A stretch of 34,131 nucleotides of DNA, from assembly GCA_904420285.1 (NCBI GenBank), contig CAJFUM010000125.1:1-34131 (forward strand), written 5' to 3'. The position numbers and the translations under genes are program-made. Positions 14,081 through 23,353 of the stretch are shown here, one piece after another (positions within the stretch are counted from its first letter, which is position 1; every line of letters starts with the position of its first letter). The notes beneath the pieces are model-generated. The model ran no database searches. It saw only the letters and a program-made list of their open reading frames with translations, and was not told where the DNA came from. The stretch is from an uncultured Clostridia bacterium. GTDB lineage: Bacteria; Bacillota; Clostridia; TANB77; CAG-508.

Positions 14081-14635
14081 TTATTTTTTCCGCAGTAAAA
14101 TCACCTGCAACAAACAAATTCCTCCTAAGGCCAGTGCAAAAGGCACCGCCAGCGACTGCAAATACGCATCCGCCACACGAAAAGTCTGATCTAACAAATC
14201 TAACACATAGCTCGTCTCCGTATTAAACTGTTGTATCAATACCGCGAGGCTGCCGCCCATACTGCCAAAAATAGGATGATCCGACAATTCTGCCAACAGT
14301 ATTTCTCGATATCGCACCAATAGACTGCCGATCAACAAACAAAAAGCAAACAAACCGCCCATCAAACGCTTGAGCCAATTGGGCCGCACAAACCACCATT
14401 TCCGCTCTGGCACAGGCAGCACCGCCACTTGGGCCAATATGGCTTCTTCAAACCCCTCCGGCGCCTGAGGATGCTCCTGCTCCTCCAACATTTGCGCCAA
14501 TGCATCGTATTGTAAAAAGAGTTCTTTACAGCTGGAGCATTGGTCCAGATGCCGGTGCAGCCATTTTGCTTCCTCCTGTGTCATCTCTGCATCCAGATAT
14601 CGCATCATCAACCGTTCTGCTTGTTTACAAGTCAT
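14081..14635 (-). CDS. Anti-sigma factor with zinc-finger (zf-HC2) domain and membrane helices
   Basis: A 184-residue membrane protein. The N-terminal zinc-binding anti-sigma domain shows MTCKQAERLMMRYLDAEMTQ then HRHLDQCSSCKELFLQYDAL (the H-x3-C-x2-C signature). A transmembrane helix follows at about 90-106 (LMGGLFAFCLLIGSLLV) and a second close to the C-terminus. It should bind and hold the ECF sigma factor encoded just upstream until an envelope signal arrives. I chose ATG 14635, which overlaps the end of the sigma gene by 11 bases and has AAGGTG upstream, the usual sign of translational coupling for such pairs. Confidence 0.88.
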   Translation of the reverse strand: MTCKQAERLMMRYLDAEMTQEEAKWLHRHLDQCSSCKELFLQYDALAQMLEEQEHPQAPEGFEEAILAQVAVLPVPERKWWFVRPNWLKRLMGGLFAFCLLIGSLLVRYREILLAELSDHPIFGSMGGSLAVLIQQFNTETSYVLDLLDQTFRVADAYLQSLAVPFALALGGICLLQVILLRKK

Positions 14636-15197
14636 TTTTTTCACCTTCTTGCCCGCCAAATAAATTTTCTCTCAGCAGTTTTCTGCCCCGAAAGATCCTA
14701 TTTTTCACCTTGGAAAGAGGAATCTTTAATGCCTTTGAAATTTCCTGATAACTCATGCCCTCCAGATGATATAAAAGGATTGGCAGCCGATACATCTCAG
14801 GCAAGGCATCAATCGCTGCTTTTAGCTGTTTTTGCCGCTCTTTGCGGCCCACAGCGTCTTCCGGACTGTTTTCTCCCACCGGCTCCACACTCAAATCCTC
14901 CATGCTCACCATATCCATCCTTTTTTTCCGCCGAAAATCAATGACCGTGTTGGTGGCAATCCGAATCACCCAGGTGGAAAACTGAAAAGAGGGGCTATAT
15001 TTGTCTAAATTGCGGTAAATCTTCAAAAACACTTCCTGGGCCAAGTCGTTTGCATCTTCCGGATCGTTTACCATCCGCAGCACCACAGAATAAACCAAAT
15101 TCTTATACCGGCCGATCAGTTCGGCAAACGCCTCCTGGTTGCCACTGCAACTCTCCCGAACTAATTCATAGTCTGTTTTTGTGTCTAGACCGCTCAT
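14625..15197 (-). CDS. ECF-type RNA polymerase sigma factor (RpoE/SigW-like)
   Basis: A 190-residue ECF sigma factor with region 2 (AFAELIGRYKNLVYSVVLRM, then DANDLAQEVFLKIYRNLDKY and FSTWVIRIATNTVIDFRRKK) and region 4 (ALPEMYRLPILLYHLEGMSY, then ISKALKIPLSKVKNRIFRGR). The ATG at 15197 is preferred over a TTG 36 bases upstream that lacks a ribosome site; GATGGTG lies before the ATG. Directly followed by its anti-sigma factor. It lies in the same transcription unit as rnz and tsaD, with 45 bases to rnz. Confidence 0.92.
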   Translation of the reverse strand: MSGLDTKTDYELVRESCSGNQEAFAELIGRYKNLVYSVVLRMVNDPEDANDLAQEVFLKIYRNLDKYSPSFQFSTWVIRIATNTVIDFRRKKRMDMVSMEDLSVEPVGENSPEDAVGRKERQKQLKAAIDALPEMYRLPILLYHLEGMSYQEISKALKIPLSKVKNRIFRGRKLLRENLFGGQEGEKNDL

Positions 15198-15242
15198 GTT
15201 TTCACCATCTTTAGATACGTCTGTCTGCTGCAAAAGTCTGTC

Positions 15243-16160
15243 TCAACGGGCTTCCGGGAAAGAAAGTGTTTCCATCTTCCCATCAAACCCCAGCTCTGTT
15301 TCAGGGAAAATGGCCTGAGCCACAGGCAAAAATGGCGCCGGCTCCTTCAAGGCTGGACTATAATGGGTCAGCCACAGTCGTTTTGCTCCTGCTTCTTTTG
15401 CCACCCTTGCCGCCTCAGAAAAGAGCATATGCTTGTTTTGGATAGCCTTTGGCTTTTTTTCGTCTTCCCCATACATCCCTTCTAGCACCAATAGGTCGCT
15501 ATTTTTGGCAAAGCCAGGCAACTGGGCTGTGGGGCGACTGTCTGTACAATAGGTCAGCGTCAGCCCGGGCCGTTCCTCCCCCAGCACCATTTCTTTTAGA
15601 AACTTCCGCCCATGAAAAACCACTTCTTCCCCTTTTTGCAGCTTTGACCAATAAACCCGGGGCAATCCTAACTTTTCCGCCTTGTGGGCGTCAAAACGGC
15701 CCTGTCGGCGCAGACGAAACCGATAGGCCAGACATGGCACAGAATGATCCACCGGCAAATAAGAAATTTCCAATCCTGCCGCTTGATACAGTTCTTCTCC
15801 GCCGCGGTTTAATTCATAATATTCCACCATAAACGGAAGCTCCTGGGCAATACGCCGCAGTCCTTCCACCACAAATGTCAGTCCTTTTGGTCCAAACAAA
15901 GCCAAAGGCTCCGTGCGGCCCGCATTTGCAATGGCCAAAAGCATTCCTGGCAAGCCAGAAATATGGTCAGCATGATAATGGGTAAAAAGGATCGCATCAA
16001 TCACCTTAAATCCCCAGCCCAAATTTTTTAAAGAAACTTGGGTGCCCTCGCCACAATCCACCAACAGCAGCCGTCCGTTCACCCGCAGCAGCATCGAGGA
16101 CAAAAAGCGGCCTGGCATAGGCATCATGCCCCCCGTGCCCAAAAGCGCAACATCTAACAT
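15243..16160 (-). CDS. rnz: Ribonuclease Z (tRNA 3' processing endonuclease)
   Basis: A 305-residue metallo-beta-lactamase fold enzyme of the tRNase Z type, which cuts the 3' trailer of tRNA precursors. The zinc motif THYHADHISGLPG is at residues 60-72; further ligands are in LPVDHSVPCLAYRF, YCTDSRPTA and LTHYSPALKEP. Length fits bacterial RNase Z. It is the first gene of the operon with the ECF sigma, anti-sigma, membrane protein and tsaD genes; a strong sigma-A promoter lies about 125 bases upstream. Confidence 0.88.
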   Translation of the reverse strand: MLDVALLGTGGMMPMPGRFLSSMLLRVNGRLLLVDCGEGTQVSLKNLGWGFKVIDAILFTHYHADHISGLPGMLLAIANAGRTEPLALFGPKGLTFVVEGLRRIAQELPFMVEYYELNRGGEELYQAAGLEISYLPVDHSVPCLAYRFRLRRQGRFDAHKAEKLGLPRVYWSKLQKGEEVVFHGRKFLKEMVLGEERPGLTLTYCTDSRPTAQLPGFAKNSDLLVLEGMYGEDEKKPKAIQNKHMLFSEAARVAKEAGAKRLWLTHYSPALKEPAPFLPVAQAIFPETELGFDGKMETLSFPEAR

Positions 16161-16283
16161 CCGTTTTCATCCTTTCTTTCTATGCTGCGGTCATGTCCAT
16201 TGATTGCGTTTCTTTGCCTTAAAACCGTTTCTTGTCCAAAGCCAACACCCACTTTAGACCTAGTGGCAAAAAATCTTCGATTT

Positions 16284-16312
16284 ATTATACACCTTTTCCC
16301 CTTGCTTTTCAA
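16284..16312 (-). promoter_or_regulatory. Strong sigma-A promoter of the rnz-tsaD operon
   Basis: Minus strand TTGAAA (16312-16307), 17-base spacer, TATAAT (16289-16284). Confidence 0.85.
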
Positions 16313-16334
16313 GCCGCCAGCACACTTACATAAA

Positions 16335-16373
16335 AAGAAAGCCCAGCCAAGGCTTTCACCTTGGCCAGGCTTT
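16335..16373 (-). terminator. gdhA terminator
   Basis: AAAGCCTGGCCAAGG pairs with CCTTGGCTGGGCTTT (two central mismatches) around a 6-base loop; on the minus strand TTTCTTTTTA follows. Confidence 0.8.
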
Positions 16374-16405
16374 GATGGGAGATTTTCAAAGGCAAACGGT
16401 ATCTC

Positions 16406-17807
<1,402 letters not shown>

Positions 17808-17997
17808 GGGTTTCTTTTTACCTTCGGCAATTTTTTTCCTGCTTTTTTCGTTTCGGCGTAATTTTTACACATATTGCATAGCCAACCGGCAGGGAAAATC
17901 CTTTTTTTCGGAAACGGTGAATAAAAAAGGAATGGTTCCTCCCATGGCGAATTCAATCCACATAGAAATCATCTTTTGGAACCAAAAAGGAGGAGCT

Positions 17998-18912
17998 ATG
18001 CAGTCCCACTATCATTCTTTGAACGATGACCTGCGGGCCCGTTTTGGACAGCGCGTGGTGAAACTAAGCCTCAACGCCTATCTGGGCTGTCCCCACCGAG
18101 ATCCTGTCACTGGGGAAGGCGGATGCACCTTTTGCGGCGAAGGCAGCGGCCATTTTGCTGGCACCGGCCCATCCTTATGGGAACAGCTGTCCCATCAAAA
18201 AGCCCTTTTATCCCACAAATGGCCTCATGCGGCCTATATCGCTTATTTTCAGGCTTATACAAATACATATGCGCCTGTGGAGGTACTCCGAGCTCTCTAT
18301 GATCAGGCCCTTGCCTTTCCTGGCGTTGTGGGGTTGGCCATTGCCACTCGGCCAGATTGTTTAGGTCCAGAGGTACTGGATTTACTATCCCAGTACCAAA
18401 AGAAAACCTTTCTTTGGGTGGAGCTGGGGTTTCAAACGTCCCGGCAGGATACTGCGCTTCGTATCCGCCGGGGATATCCCAATGCCGTTTATGACCAGGC
18501 CGCTCTGGCTTTACAGCAAAGGCATATTCCTTTGGTTACGCACCTTATCTTCGGCCTGCCTGGGGAAACCCCAGAGGATATGCTGGCCTCAGTGGACTAT
18601 GTCTGTGCGCGCCCCATCTGGGGGATCAAACTGCAGCTGCTGCATGTGCTGCGGCATACTGCGCTTGGAAAGCAATATGAACAAGCGCCTTTTCCCCTTT
18701 TATCTCAGGAGGAATATATCCGTTTACTGACGCTCGCCTTGCCTCGTATCCCTTGGGAAGTGGTCATTCACCGGCTCACTGGTGATGGTCCAAAACAGGA
18801 TCTGATAGGCCCGGCATGGAGCAAGAACAAAAAGGCCGTTTTAAATGCTTTACACCAGGCATTCCTGGAAAAAAAGATTCGACAGGGTTCTGCAGTTCCT
18901 GTCAAACACTGA
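17998..18912 (+). CDS. YhcC-type radical SAM protein (TIGR01212 family)
   Basis: A 304-residue radical SAM protein. The iron-sulfur motif is in the unusual form of this family: CPHRDPVTGEGGCTFCGEGS (residues 26-45), with the last two Cys spaced by two residues. Further family marks are YIAYFQAYTNTYAP, ATRPDCLGPEVLDLL, WVELGFQTS and HLIFGLPGETPEDM. The biochemical role of YhcC-like proteins is not settled. The ATG at 17998 has AAGGAGG 4 bases upstream; the frame is open 81 bases further upstream but without better ribosome site. Confidence 0.9.
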   Translation: MQSHYHSLNDDLRARFGQRVVKLSLNAYLGCPHRDPVTGEGGCTFCGEGSGHFAGTGPSLWEQLSHQKALLSHKWPHAAYIAYFQAYTNTYAPVEVLRALYDQALAFPGVVGLAIATRPDCLGPEVLDLLSQYQKKTFLWVELGFQTSRQDTALRIRRGYPNAVYDQAALALQQRHIPLVTHLIFGLPGETPEDMLASVDYVCARPIWGIKLQLLHVLRHTALGKQYEQAPFPLLSQEEYIRLLTLALPRIPWEVVIHRLTGDGPKQDLIGPAWSKNKKAVLNALHQAFLEKKIRQGSAVPVKH

Positions 18913-18937
18913 AAAAATTGTTTTTTCTTTTTCACTC

Positions 18938-18966
18938 TTGTCCTATTTGAGAATTTGCGCTATAAT
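18938..18966 (+). promoter_or_regulatory. Sigma-A promoter of the DUF4364 gene
   Basis: TTGTCC (18938-18943), 17-base spacer, TATAAT (18961-18966). Confidence 0.8.
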
Positions 18967-19026
18967 GAAGGGTGCTTTCCCTTGTGAGTTGGGAAAATAT
19001 TGGTTGAAAGGAGGCGGCAAAACAAC

Positions 19027-19572
19027 ATGTCAGAGAATGGGGCCTTGGCAGAAAATAAACTCATCCTATTATATTTGTTACAAAAAATGAATATCGCCCT
19101 ATCCAACGATGACATCTGCCAATTTGTCATGGAACACAGTGTGATGGATTATTTTCTTGCACAGCAGTATCTGACACAGCTGGTGGATACCAAGTTTTTA
19201 GAAGAATCCTCTGATAACGGCACCACTCGGTATCATCTCACCGATAGCGGCCGAGAAGCACTGGGGTTTTTTGAAAACCGCATCAGTTCCTGGCTAAAAA
19301 ATGCCGCCAATGAATATATCGCCAATAATAAAAGCCGCATCAAAAGCGACTATGAAACATCGGCCAATTATTTCCCAGAAATTAATGGGGAATACCTAGT
19401 GAAATGCGCCGTTTGTGCCTTGGATGGGACCCAAATCATGGAAGTCGATGTGGTGGTGCCCACAAAGAAACAGGCCCAGATCATTTGCACCAATTGGAAA
19501 CAAAATGTCAATCATATCGTTTCTGATATTTTTGCCAGTCTCATTGGTCAGGGGAAGTGTCCCCGTTCCTAA
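19027..19572 (+). CDS. DUF4364 family protein with winged-helix N-terminus
   Basis: A 181-residue protein of the DUF4364 family, known mainly in Clostridia. The first 80 residues look like a winged helix (ENKLILLYLLQKMNIALSND, then FLAQQYLTQLVDTKFLEESS and TRYHLTDSGREALGFFENR). The C-terminal half has mixed alpha/beta character (YLVKCAVCALDGTQIMEVDV). It could be a regulator; no target is known. ATG 19027 lies 13 bases after AAAGGAGG, a slightly long spacing; an upstream TTG in the same frame lies before that site. Own promoter, single gene. Confidence 0.85.
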   Translation: MSENGALAENKLILLYLLQKMNIALSNDDICQFVMEHSVMDYFLAQQYLTQLVDTKFLEESSDNGTTRYHLTDSGREALGFFENRISSWLKNAANEYIANNKSRIKSDYETSANYFPEINGEYLVKCAVCALDGTQIMEVDVVVPTKKQAQIICTNWKQNVNHIVSDIFASLIGQGKCPRS

Positions 19573-19585
19573 GCGCATCTTTTTT

Positions 19586-19609
19586 CACCGCCTTATGGCG
19601 GTGTTTTTT
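19586..19609 (+). terminator. Terminator of the DUF4364 gene
   Basis: CACCGCC-TTAT-GGCGGTG followed by six T. Confidence 0.9.
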
Positions 19610-19705
19610 CTTTACGCAATGGTTTGCACTGATCGTGGGGGTAGTGGCTTTTTTATCGGTTTTTGTATAAAAATAAAACTGGTTTTTCTGCTCTCTTTTT
19701 CTCAT

Positions 19706-19740
19706 AACAAAAAACGGTTCCGAAGAACCGTTTTTTTGTT
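19706..19740. terminator. Terminator of the radical SAM gene, symmetrical
   Basis: AACAAAAAACGGTTC, loop CGAA, GAACCGTTTTTTTGTT. Works on the minus strand for the gene ending at 19764 and could also back up the plus strand. Confidence 0.88.
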
Positions 19741-19763
19741 ATACTTTGATCAGTTTGACTGGC

Positions 19764-21140
19764 TTAGTTATTCTGTGCATCCCACTCTGCTTTTGCTTTA
19801 CGGTTTTCTGCCCAAAGCGTATTGGCCATATCTGTCCAGTTTTCTGCATATGGTTCACATTTTTCCTGCAAATGTTCTGCTGTTTCAGGGCTTTGGGGGT
19901 CGGTACTTTTCGCACCGGAGCGTTTTACCATTTCTGGCAAAAGATCTGGGTTTTCCAACATTGGGCAAGGGCGCAGCATATTATCGTTAAAAGGTTGTCC
20001 TTTGTAATATTCCATAAAGATAGGGCTCTTCAATGCATCCAGCAAAGAGCACTCATTGATGTTTGCATTGGAATAGTGGATGAATACACAAGGATCCACA
20101 TCACCAGCTGCATTGATGTGCAAATATCTTCTACCTCCAGCGATACAACCGCCTACATATTCCGCATCATTCTGGAAATCCATAGAGAAAATGGGTTTAG
20201 TCTGACGGAATTGACGAATCCGTTCATACATATGTTTGCGCTGTTCTGGTGTAGGCAACAGCTGTGGAGCGGCATCATTGCCCACAGGCATATAATGGAA
20301 AAACCAAACGAACAATGCACCCGCATCAATAATCATATCAAAGAATTTTTCGCTGCTTACATCATCCACATTGGCACTTGTATAGCAAGTGGAAATACCA
20401 AAAGGCAATTTATGTTTTTTCAGCAACTCCATCGCATGGCTTACTTTCTGGAATACACCATCACCACGACGTCCATCATTTGCCGTCTCAAAACCTTCCA
20501 AGCTAATGGCAGGAATAAAGTTTTTTACCCGCAACATTTCCTGACAGAACTCTTCATCGATCAACGTACCATTAGTGAAGGACAAGAACTGACAATCAGG
20601 ATGTTTTTCACAAAGAGTAATCAAATCTTTTTTCCGTACCATGGGTTCACCGCCCGTATAAATATACATATAAGTACCCATGGCATTGCCTTCTTTAATA
20701 ATGCGATCCATAGTTTCCAAAGACAGGTTCAGCTTGTGACCATATTCTGCAGCCCAGCAACCAGTGCAGTGCAGGTTACAAGCACTAGTGGGATCCATCA
20801 GTACAGCCCAAGGCACGTTGCAATGTTCTTTTTCCCGAGTAGCCTCCTGCAATGCACTACCCTTCAGTGCGGCATTGATGATAAAGTTTTCAAAGAATGC
20901 CCGTCTTACACCAGGATCCAGCTCATATGTACGCAAAATCAACTGATACCAATTATTTTTCTGCTCAATGGCATTACGGAAAGATCTTCTCTGGCTTTTG
21001 TACCAATCTTCCGGTACCATTTTATCAATGACATTCATTGCCTTTGGCAGGTTCGCTTCTGGATCCTTTTCCAAATAGCCCAAAGCCGTACGCACGGCCG
21101 TAGAAAATGCAGCATTTTTTACGACATTTAATACATTCAT
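19764..21140 (-). CDS. Radical SAM protein with Cys-rich SPASM-like C-terminus
   Basis: A 458-residue radical SAM enzyme. After about 100 helical residues the iron-sulfur motif appears as CNLHCTGCWAAEYG (CxxxCxxC); YIYTGGEPMVRK is the GGEP SAM-binding motif. Later GGCIAGGRRYLHINAAGDVD followed by PCVFIH and a further CP motif (LRPCPMLENPDLLPEMV) resemble the auxiliary cluster region of SPASM/twitch enzymes. Substrate unknown; no peptide precursor gene is seen nearby. The ATG at 21140 with GGAGAGGA upstream is chosen; the open frame continues 52 codons further but over the promoter. A strong promoter lies 128 bases upstream, leaving a long leader. Confidence 0.88.
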   Translation of the reverse strand: MNVLNVVKNAAFSTAVRTALGYLEKDPEANLPKAMNVIDKMVPEDWYKSQRRSFRNAIEQKNNWYQLILRTYELDPGVRRAFFENFIINAALKGSALQEATREKEHCNVPWAVLMDPTSACNLHCTGCWAAEYGHKLNLSLETMDRIIKEGNAMGTYMYIYTGGEPMVRKKDLITLCEKHPDCQFLSFTNGTLIDEEFCQEMLRVKNFIPAISLEGFETANDGRRGDGVFQKVSHAMELLKKHKLPFGISTCYTSANVDDVSSEKFFDMIIDAGALFVWFFHYMPVGNDAAPQLLPTPEQRKHMYERIRQFRQTKPIFSMDFQNDAEYVGGCIAGGRRYLHINAAGDVDPCVFIHYSNANINECSLLDALKSPIFMEYYKGQPFNDNMLRPCPMLENPDLLPEMVKRSGAKSTDPQSPETAEHLQEKCEPYAENWTDMANTLWAENRKAKAEWDAQNN

Positions 21141-21267
21141 TTCTTTTCCTCTCCTTCGGCCTGGAAATCCGGCCTTTTCTTTTTGGTTATTCCCGTTATC
21201 TTGGTGATCTATAAACAGCCTGACCAATGCTCCCCTCACCAGCCTGGCAAAGACCCAACTCGGTACG

Positions 21268-21296
21268 ATTATACGCCCGTTCCGGCGTAACGTCAA
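21268..21296 (-). promoter_or_regulatory. Near-consensus sigma-A promoter of the radical SAM gene
   Basis: Minus strand TTGACG (21296-21291), 17-base spacer, TATAAT (21273-21268). The spacer contains a short inverted repeat (CGCCGGAACGGGCG), which could be an operator. The leader to the start codon is about 120 bases and contains GGTGA/TCACC and GGCC/GGCC pairs. Confidence 0.8.
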
Positions 21297-21327
21297 CGAT
21301 TTTCTTTCTCTTTACTAGGATTTACTT

Positions 21328-21945
21328 CTATTCTGGCCGATCTGATAAATGCTCCGGCGAAAGACCCGACAAACGGACACCAAGACGCCATCCTTTCTCA
21401 TTAGAGGCCTGATAAGCTTCCCGTGAAATCTGAAACCCTGTATAATACGGTGGGTGACGTCCCCCCTCCAAAATCAAATGAGCCACCTTTTCTAATGCCT
21501 GCTGCACAGGCATTTTTTCCGGCCCATCCCATGGGACCTTTCGCAATGTTACCGCTGCTGCACCGGCGCCAATACCAGCGCCGCCGCAAAACGCTGCGCC
21601 TACCTTTTGACACCAAATCTCCAGCATCCGAAAAGCATGGCGGCTTTGAAAGGCTTCATAAAAACCGCAATTCACCAAGGCATAGATCCTTTTCCCCCGG
21701 GCTGCTCCTGCTTGCAATGCTTCTTGCAAAAACGCCACCACATGAGCCGGCAAACCATCAACATATACCGGCAATGCCAATACCCAGACTTCTGCATCCG
21801 CCACAGAAGCAAAATCCTCAAATCCCTTCAAGAACACTTCTTCCACTTCGATCTGGTCTGCAAATATCGAAGAGATGGCTTTCAGCAGCTCTGCCGATGC
21901 ACTGTTTTTTCTTTTGGGGCTGCCACAAAAACAGACTGCCTTCAT
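21328..21945 (-). CDS. Flavodoxin-fold NAD(P)H oxidoreductase-like protein
   Basis: A 205-residue protein that starts MKAVCFCGSPKRKNSASAEL, the FMN phosphate-binding loop of NADPH-dependent FMN reductase/multimeric flavodoxin-like proteins, followed by VWVLALPVYVDGLPAHVVAF and YALVNCGFYEAFQSRHAFRM. The ATG at 21945 is chosen over one two codons earlier because GGGAGG is at a better distance; it overlaps the stop codon of the upstream gene by four bases (ATGA), so the two are translationally coupled and probably work together. Confidence 0.8.
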   Translation of the reverse strand: MKAVCFCGSPKRKNSASAELLKAISSIFADQIEVEEVFLKGFEDFASVADAEVWVLALPVYVDGLPAHVVAFLQEALQAGAARGKRIYALVNCGFYEAFQSRHAFRMLEIWCQKVGAAFCGGAGIGAGAAAVTLRKVPWDGPEKMPVQQALEKVAHLILEGGRHPPYYTGFQISREAYQASNEKGWRLGVRLSGLSPEHLSDRPE

Positions 21946-22451
21946 CTCCATCCCTCCCATTGCTCCACCTCGGACACAAAAGATACTTCTGCCACATCGG
22001 CATAAAAATTGATGCCATAAGATGCGGCCCAAGCTTTGGCGCAGGAACGTTCTTCTTCTGTGATATCCGGTCCATAAAAGCAGAAATGAACGCGGAAGCG
22101 GTGATCATATCGAGGCTGGTGGTGCATCTCTCCGCCCACAATGGCAAAATCCGGATGGAGATAACCAATCGACCGGTCCAACACTGCCTTCACCGCAGGA
22201 CTGGGCCCGCCCCAATCAAGCCGGCTGACGATATACACTTCCTCTGCTTCGCTAAGGCGTTTGCCCATGGATTGATAGCTATCCGGCAAAACACATCGTC
22301 CCGGCGTCTTTAGCCAACATCCAAAGCACCCTGTACAAAATAGCGGCGTTTGCTGGGCCACCGCAGCCTGATCCGCCTTAGCAAATTTTTTCAGCATCTC
22401 CTCCCGCCCACTGGGCAGGTCATGGATGAGGAACCTCTTTTTTTCTTCCAA
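21942..22451 (-). CDS. Flavodoxin-like fold protein, partner of the following gene
   Basis: A 169-residue protein with the NADPH-dependent FMN reductase-like plan: CTGCFGCWLKTPGRCVLPDS (the C-x2-C-x2-C-x7-C pattern seen in such iron-sulfur flavoproteins), EVYIVSRLDWGGPSPAVKAV and a long FYGPDITEEERSCAKAW segment. The start is a TTG after AGGAGG with spacing of about 11; an internal ATG at codon 19 also has a ribosome site. Electron donor/acceptor unknown. Confidence 0.72.
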   Translation of the reverse strand: MEEKKRFLIHDLPSGREEMLKKFAKADQAAVAQQTPLFCTGCFGCWLKTPGRCVLPDSYQSMGKRLSEAEEVYIVSRLDWGGPSPAVKAVLDRSIGYLHPDFAIVGGEMHHQPRYDHRFRVHFCFYGPDITEEERSCAKAWAASYGINFYADVAEVSFVSEVEQWEGWR

Positions 22452-22478
22452 GCGGCTCTTCCTCCTTCCCTCCTGCAG

Positions 22479-22658
22479 TTAAACCTCACGGGGCAGCAGG
22501 ATCCATAACAGAATATAAATTACCAGCACCGGCAAACGAAACAGCAGCAACAGCAAAACGGCTCCAATTCGCACTAAAGACAGCTCAAGAGAAAACCTTT
22601 CTGCTATTCCGCCGCAAACGCCGGCGATCATTTTATTTTTGGATAAGAATAAGCCCAT
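22479..22658 (-). CDS. Small PspC-domain membrane protein
   Basis: A 59-residue protein made almost only of a PspC domain: KNKMIAGVCGGIAERFSLEL, then VRIGAVLLLLLFRLPVLVIY and the end WILLPREV. The G-V-C-G-G-I-A-E motif and the W-x-L-x-P end are the family signature. One or two membrane helices. PspC-like proteins act with membrane-stress responses; a single-domain copy like this is common in Firmicutes. It lies between engB and the flavodoxin-like pair in the same direction. Confidence 0.82.
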   Translation of the reverse strand: MGLFLSKNKMIAGVCGGIAERFSLELSLVRIGAVLLLLLFRLPVLVIYILLWILLPREV

Positions 22659-22735
22659 ACTGCGCCCTGCCTCTCTTTAGCACTTAAAACGTATTTCCTT
22701 GCCTAAATACGGCGGGCACGAAGGTTTTGTCTGAT

Positions 22736-23353
22736 TCATTTTACCGATTTTTCATCTTTTTTGTCATCAGCAAATAAAATTCGCTCTATTTGTTCCCATA
22801 ATTCCGCTACGCCTGCTTTCGTCACACCAGAAAATGGAATCAGATGGTCCTCCGGACGCAATTGCAGCGTCTTTTTTATCAGAGCCAGCTGCTTGGGCAC
22901 TTGGCTTCGATTGAGCTTATCCGCCTTCGTGGCGGCAATGAGAATTTCATACCCATAATGGCGCAGCCATTGGTACATCAGCTGATCGTTTTCCCCTGGG
23001 GCATGACGGATGTCTATGAGCAGCACAATGGCTTTTAAGGTCTGACGGTTTTGCAGATATCCTTCAATCATGGCGCCCCATTTTTCAATTTCTGACTTTG
23101 GCGCTTTGGCGTAGCCATACCCTGGCACATCTACAATATACAGCAGCCCTTCCACATCATAAAAATTGATCGTTCTGGTTTTGCCCGGAGAAGAACTTGT
23201 TCGTGCCAAGGCCTTCCGGCGCACCATGGCGTTAATGAGGGTGGATTTGCCCACATTTGACTTTCCCACAAAAGCCACTTCTGGGCGTCCATCCTTTGGA
23301 TACTGGGCTTCTTTTACCCCCACTGCTGCCAAAGAGACACGATTTACTTCCAT
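22736..23353 (-). CDS. engB: Ribosome-biogenesis GTP-binding protein EngB/YsxC
   Basis: A 205-residue TrmE-Era-like GTPase needed for assembly of the large ribosomal subunit. Walker A is GKSNVGKSTLIN (30-41), G3 is DVPGYGYAKAP, G4 is TKADKLN and the N-terminal extension is typical. Overlaps the end of lon by 10 bases; the lon-engB order is well conserved among Firmicutes, which supports the assignment. Confidence 0.95.
   Translation of the reverse strand: MEVNRVSLAAVGVKEAQYPKDGRPEVAFVGKSNVGKSTLINAMVRRKALARTSSSPGKTRTINFYDVEGLLYIVDVPGYGYAKAPKSEIEKWGAMIEGYLQNRQTLKAIVLLIDIRHAPGENDQLMYQWLRHYGYEILIAATKADKLNRSQVPKQLALIKKTLQLRPEDHLIPFSGVTKAGVAELWEQIERILFADDKKDEKSVK

Noticed and set aside
13404..14117. 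Second minus-strand frame within the membrane-protein gene
   Set aside because: The alternative frame (13283-14071) has the perfect ribosome site and membrane helices; this one has neither.
19746..21131. 461-codon plus-strand frame opposite the radical SAM gene
   Set aside because: No ribosome site, no family features, and it is fully antisense to a gene with clear catalytic motifs; biased codon use explains the open frame.
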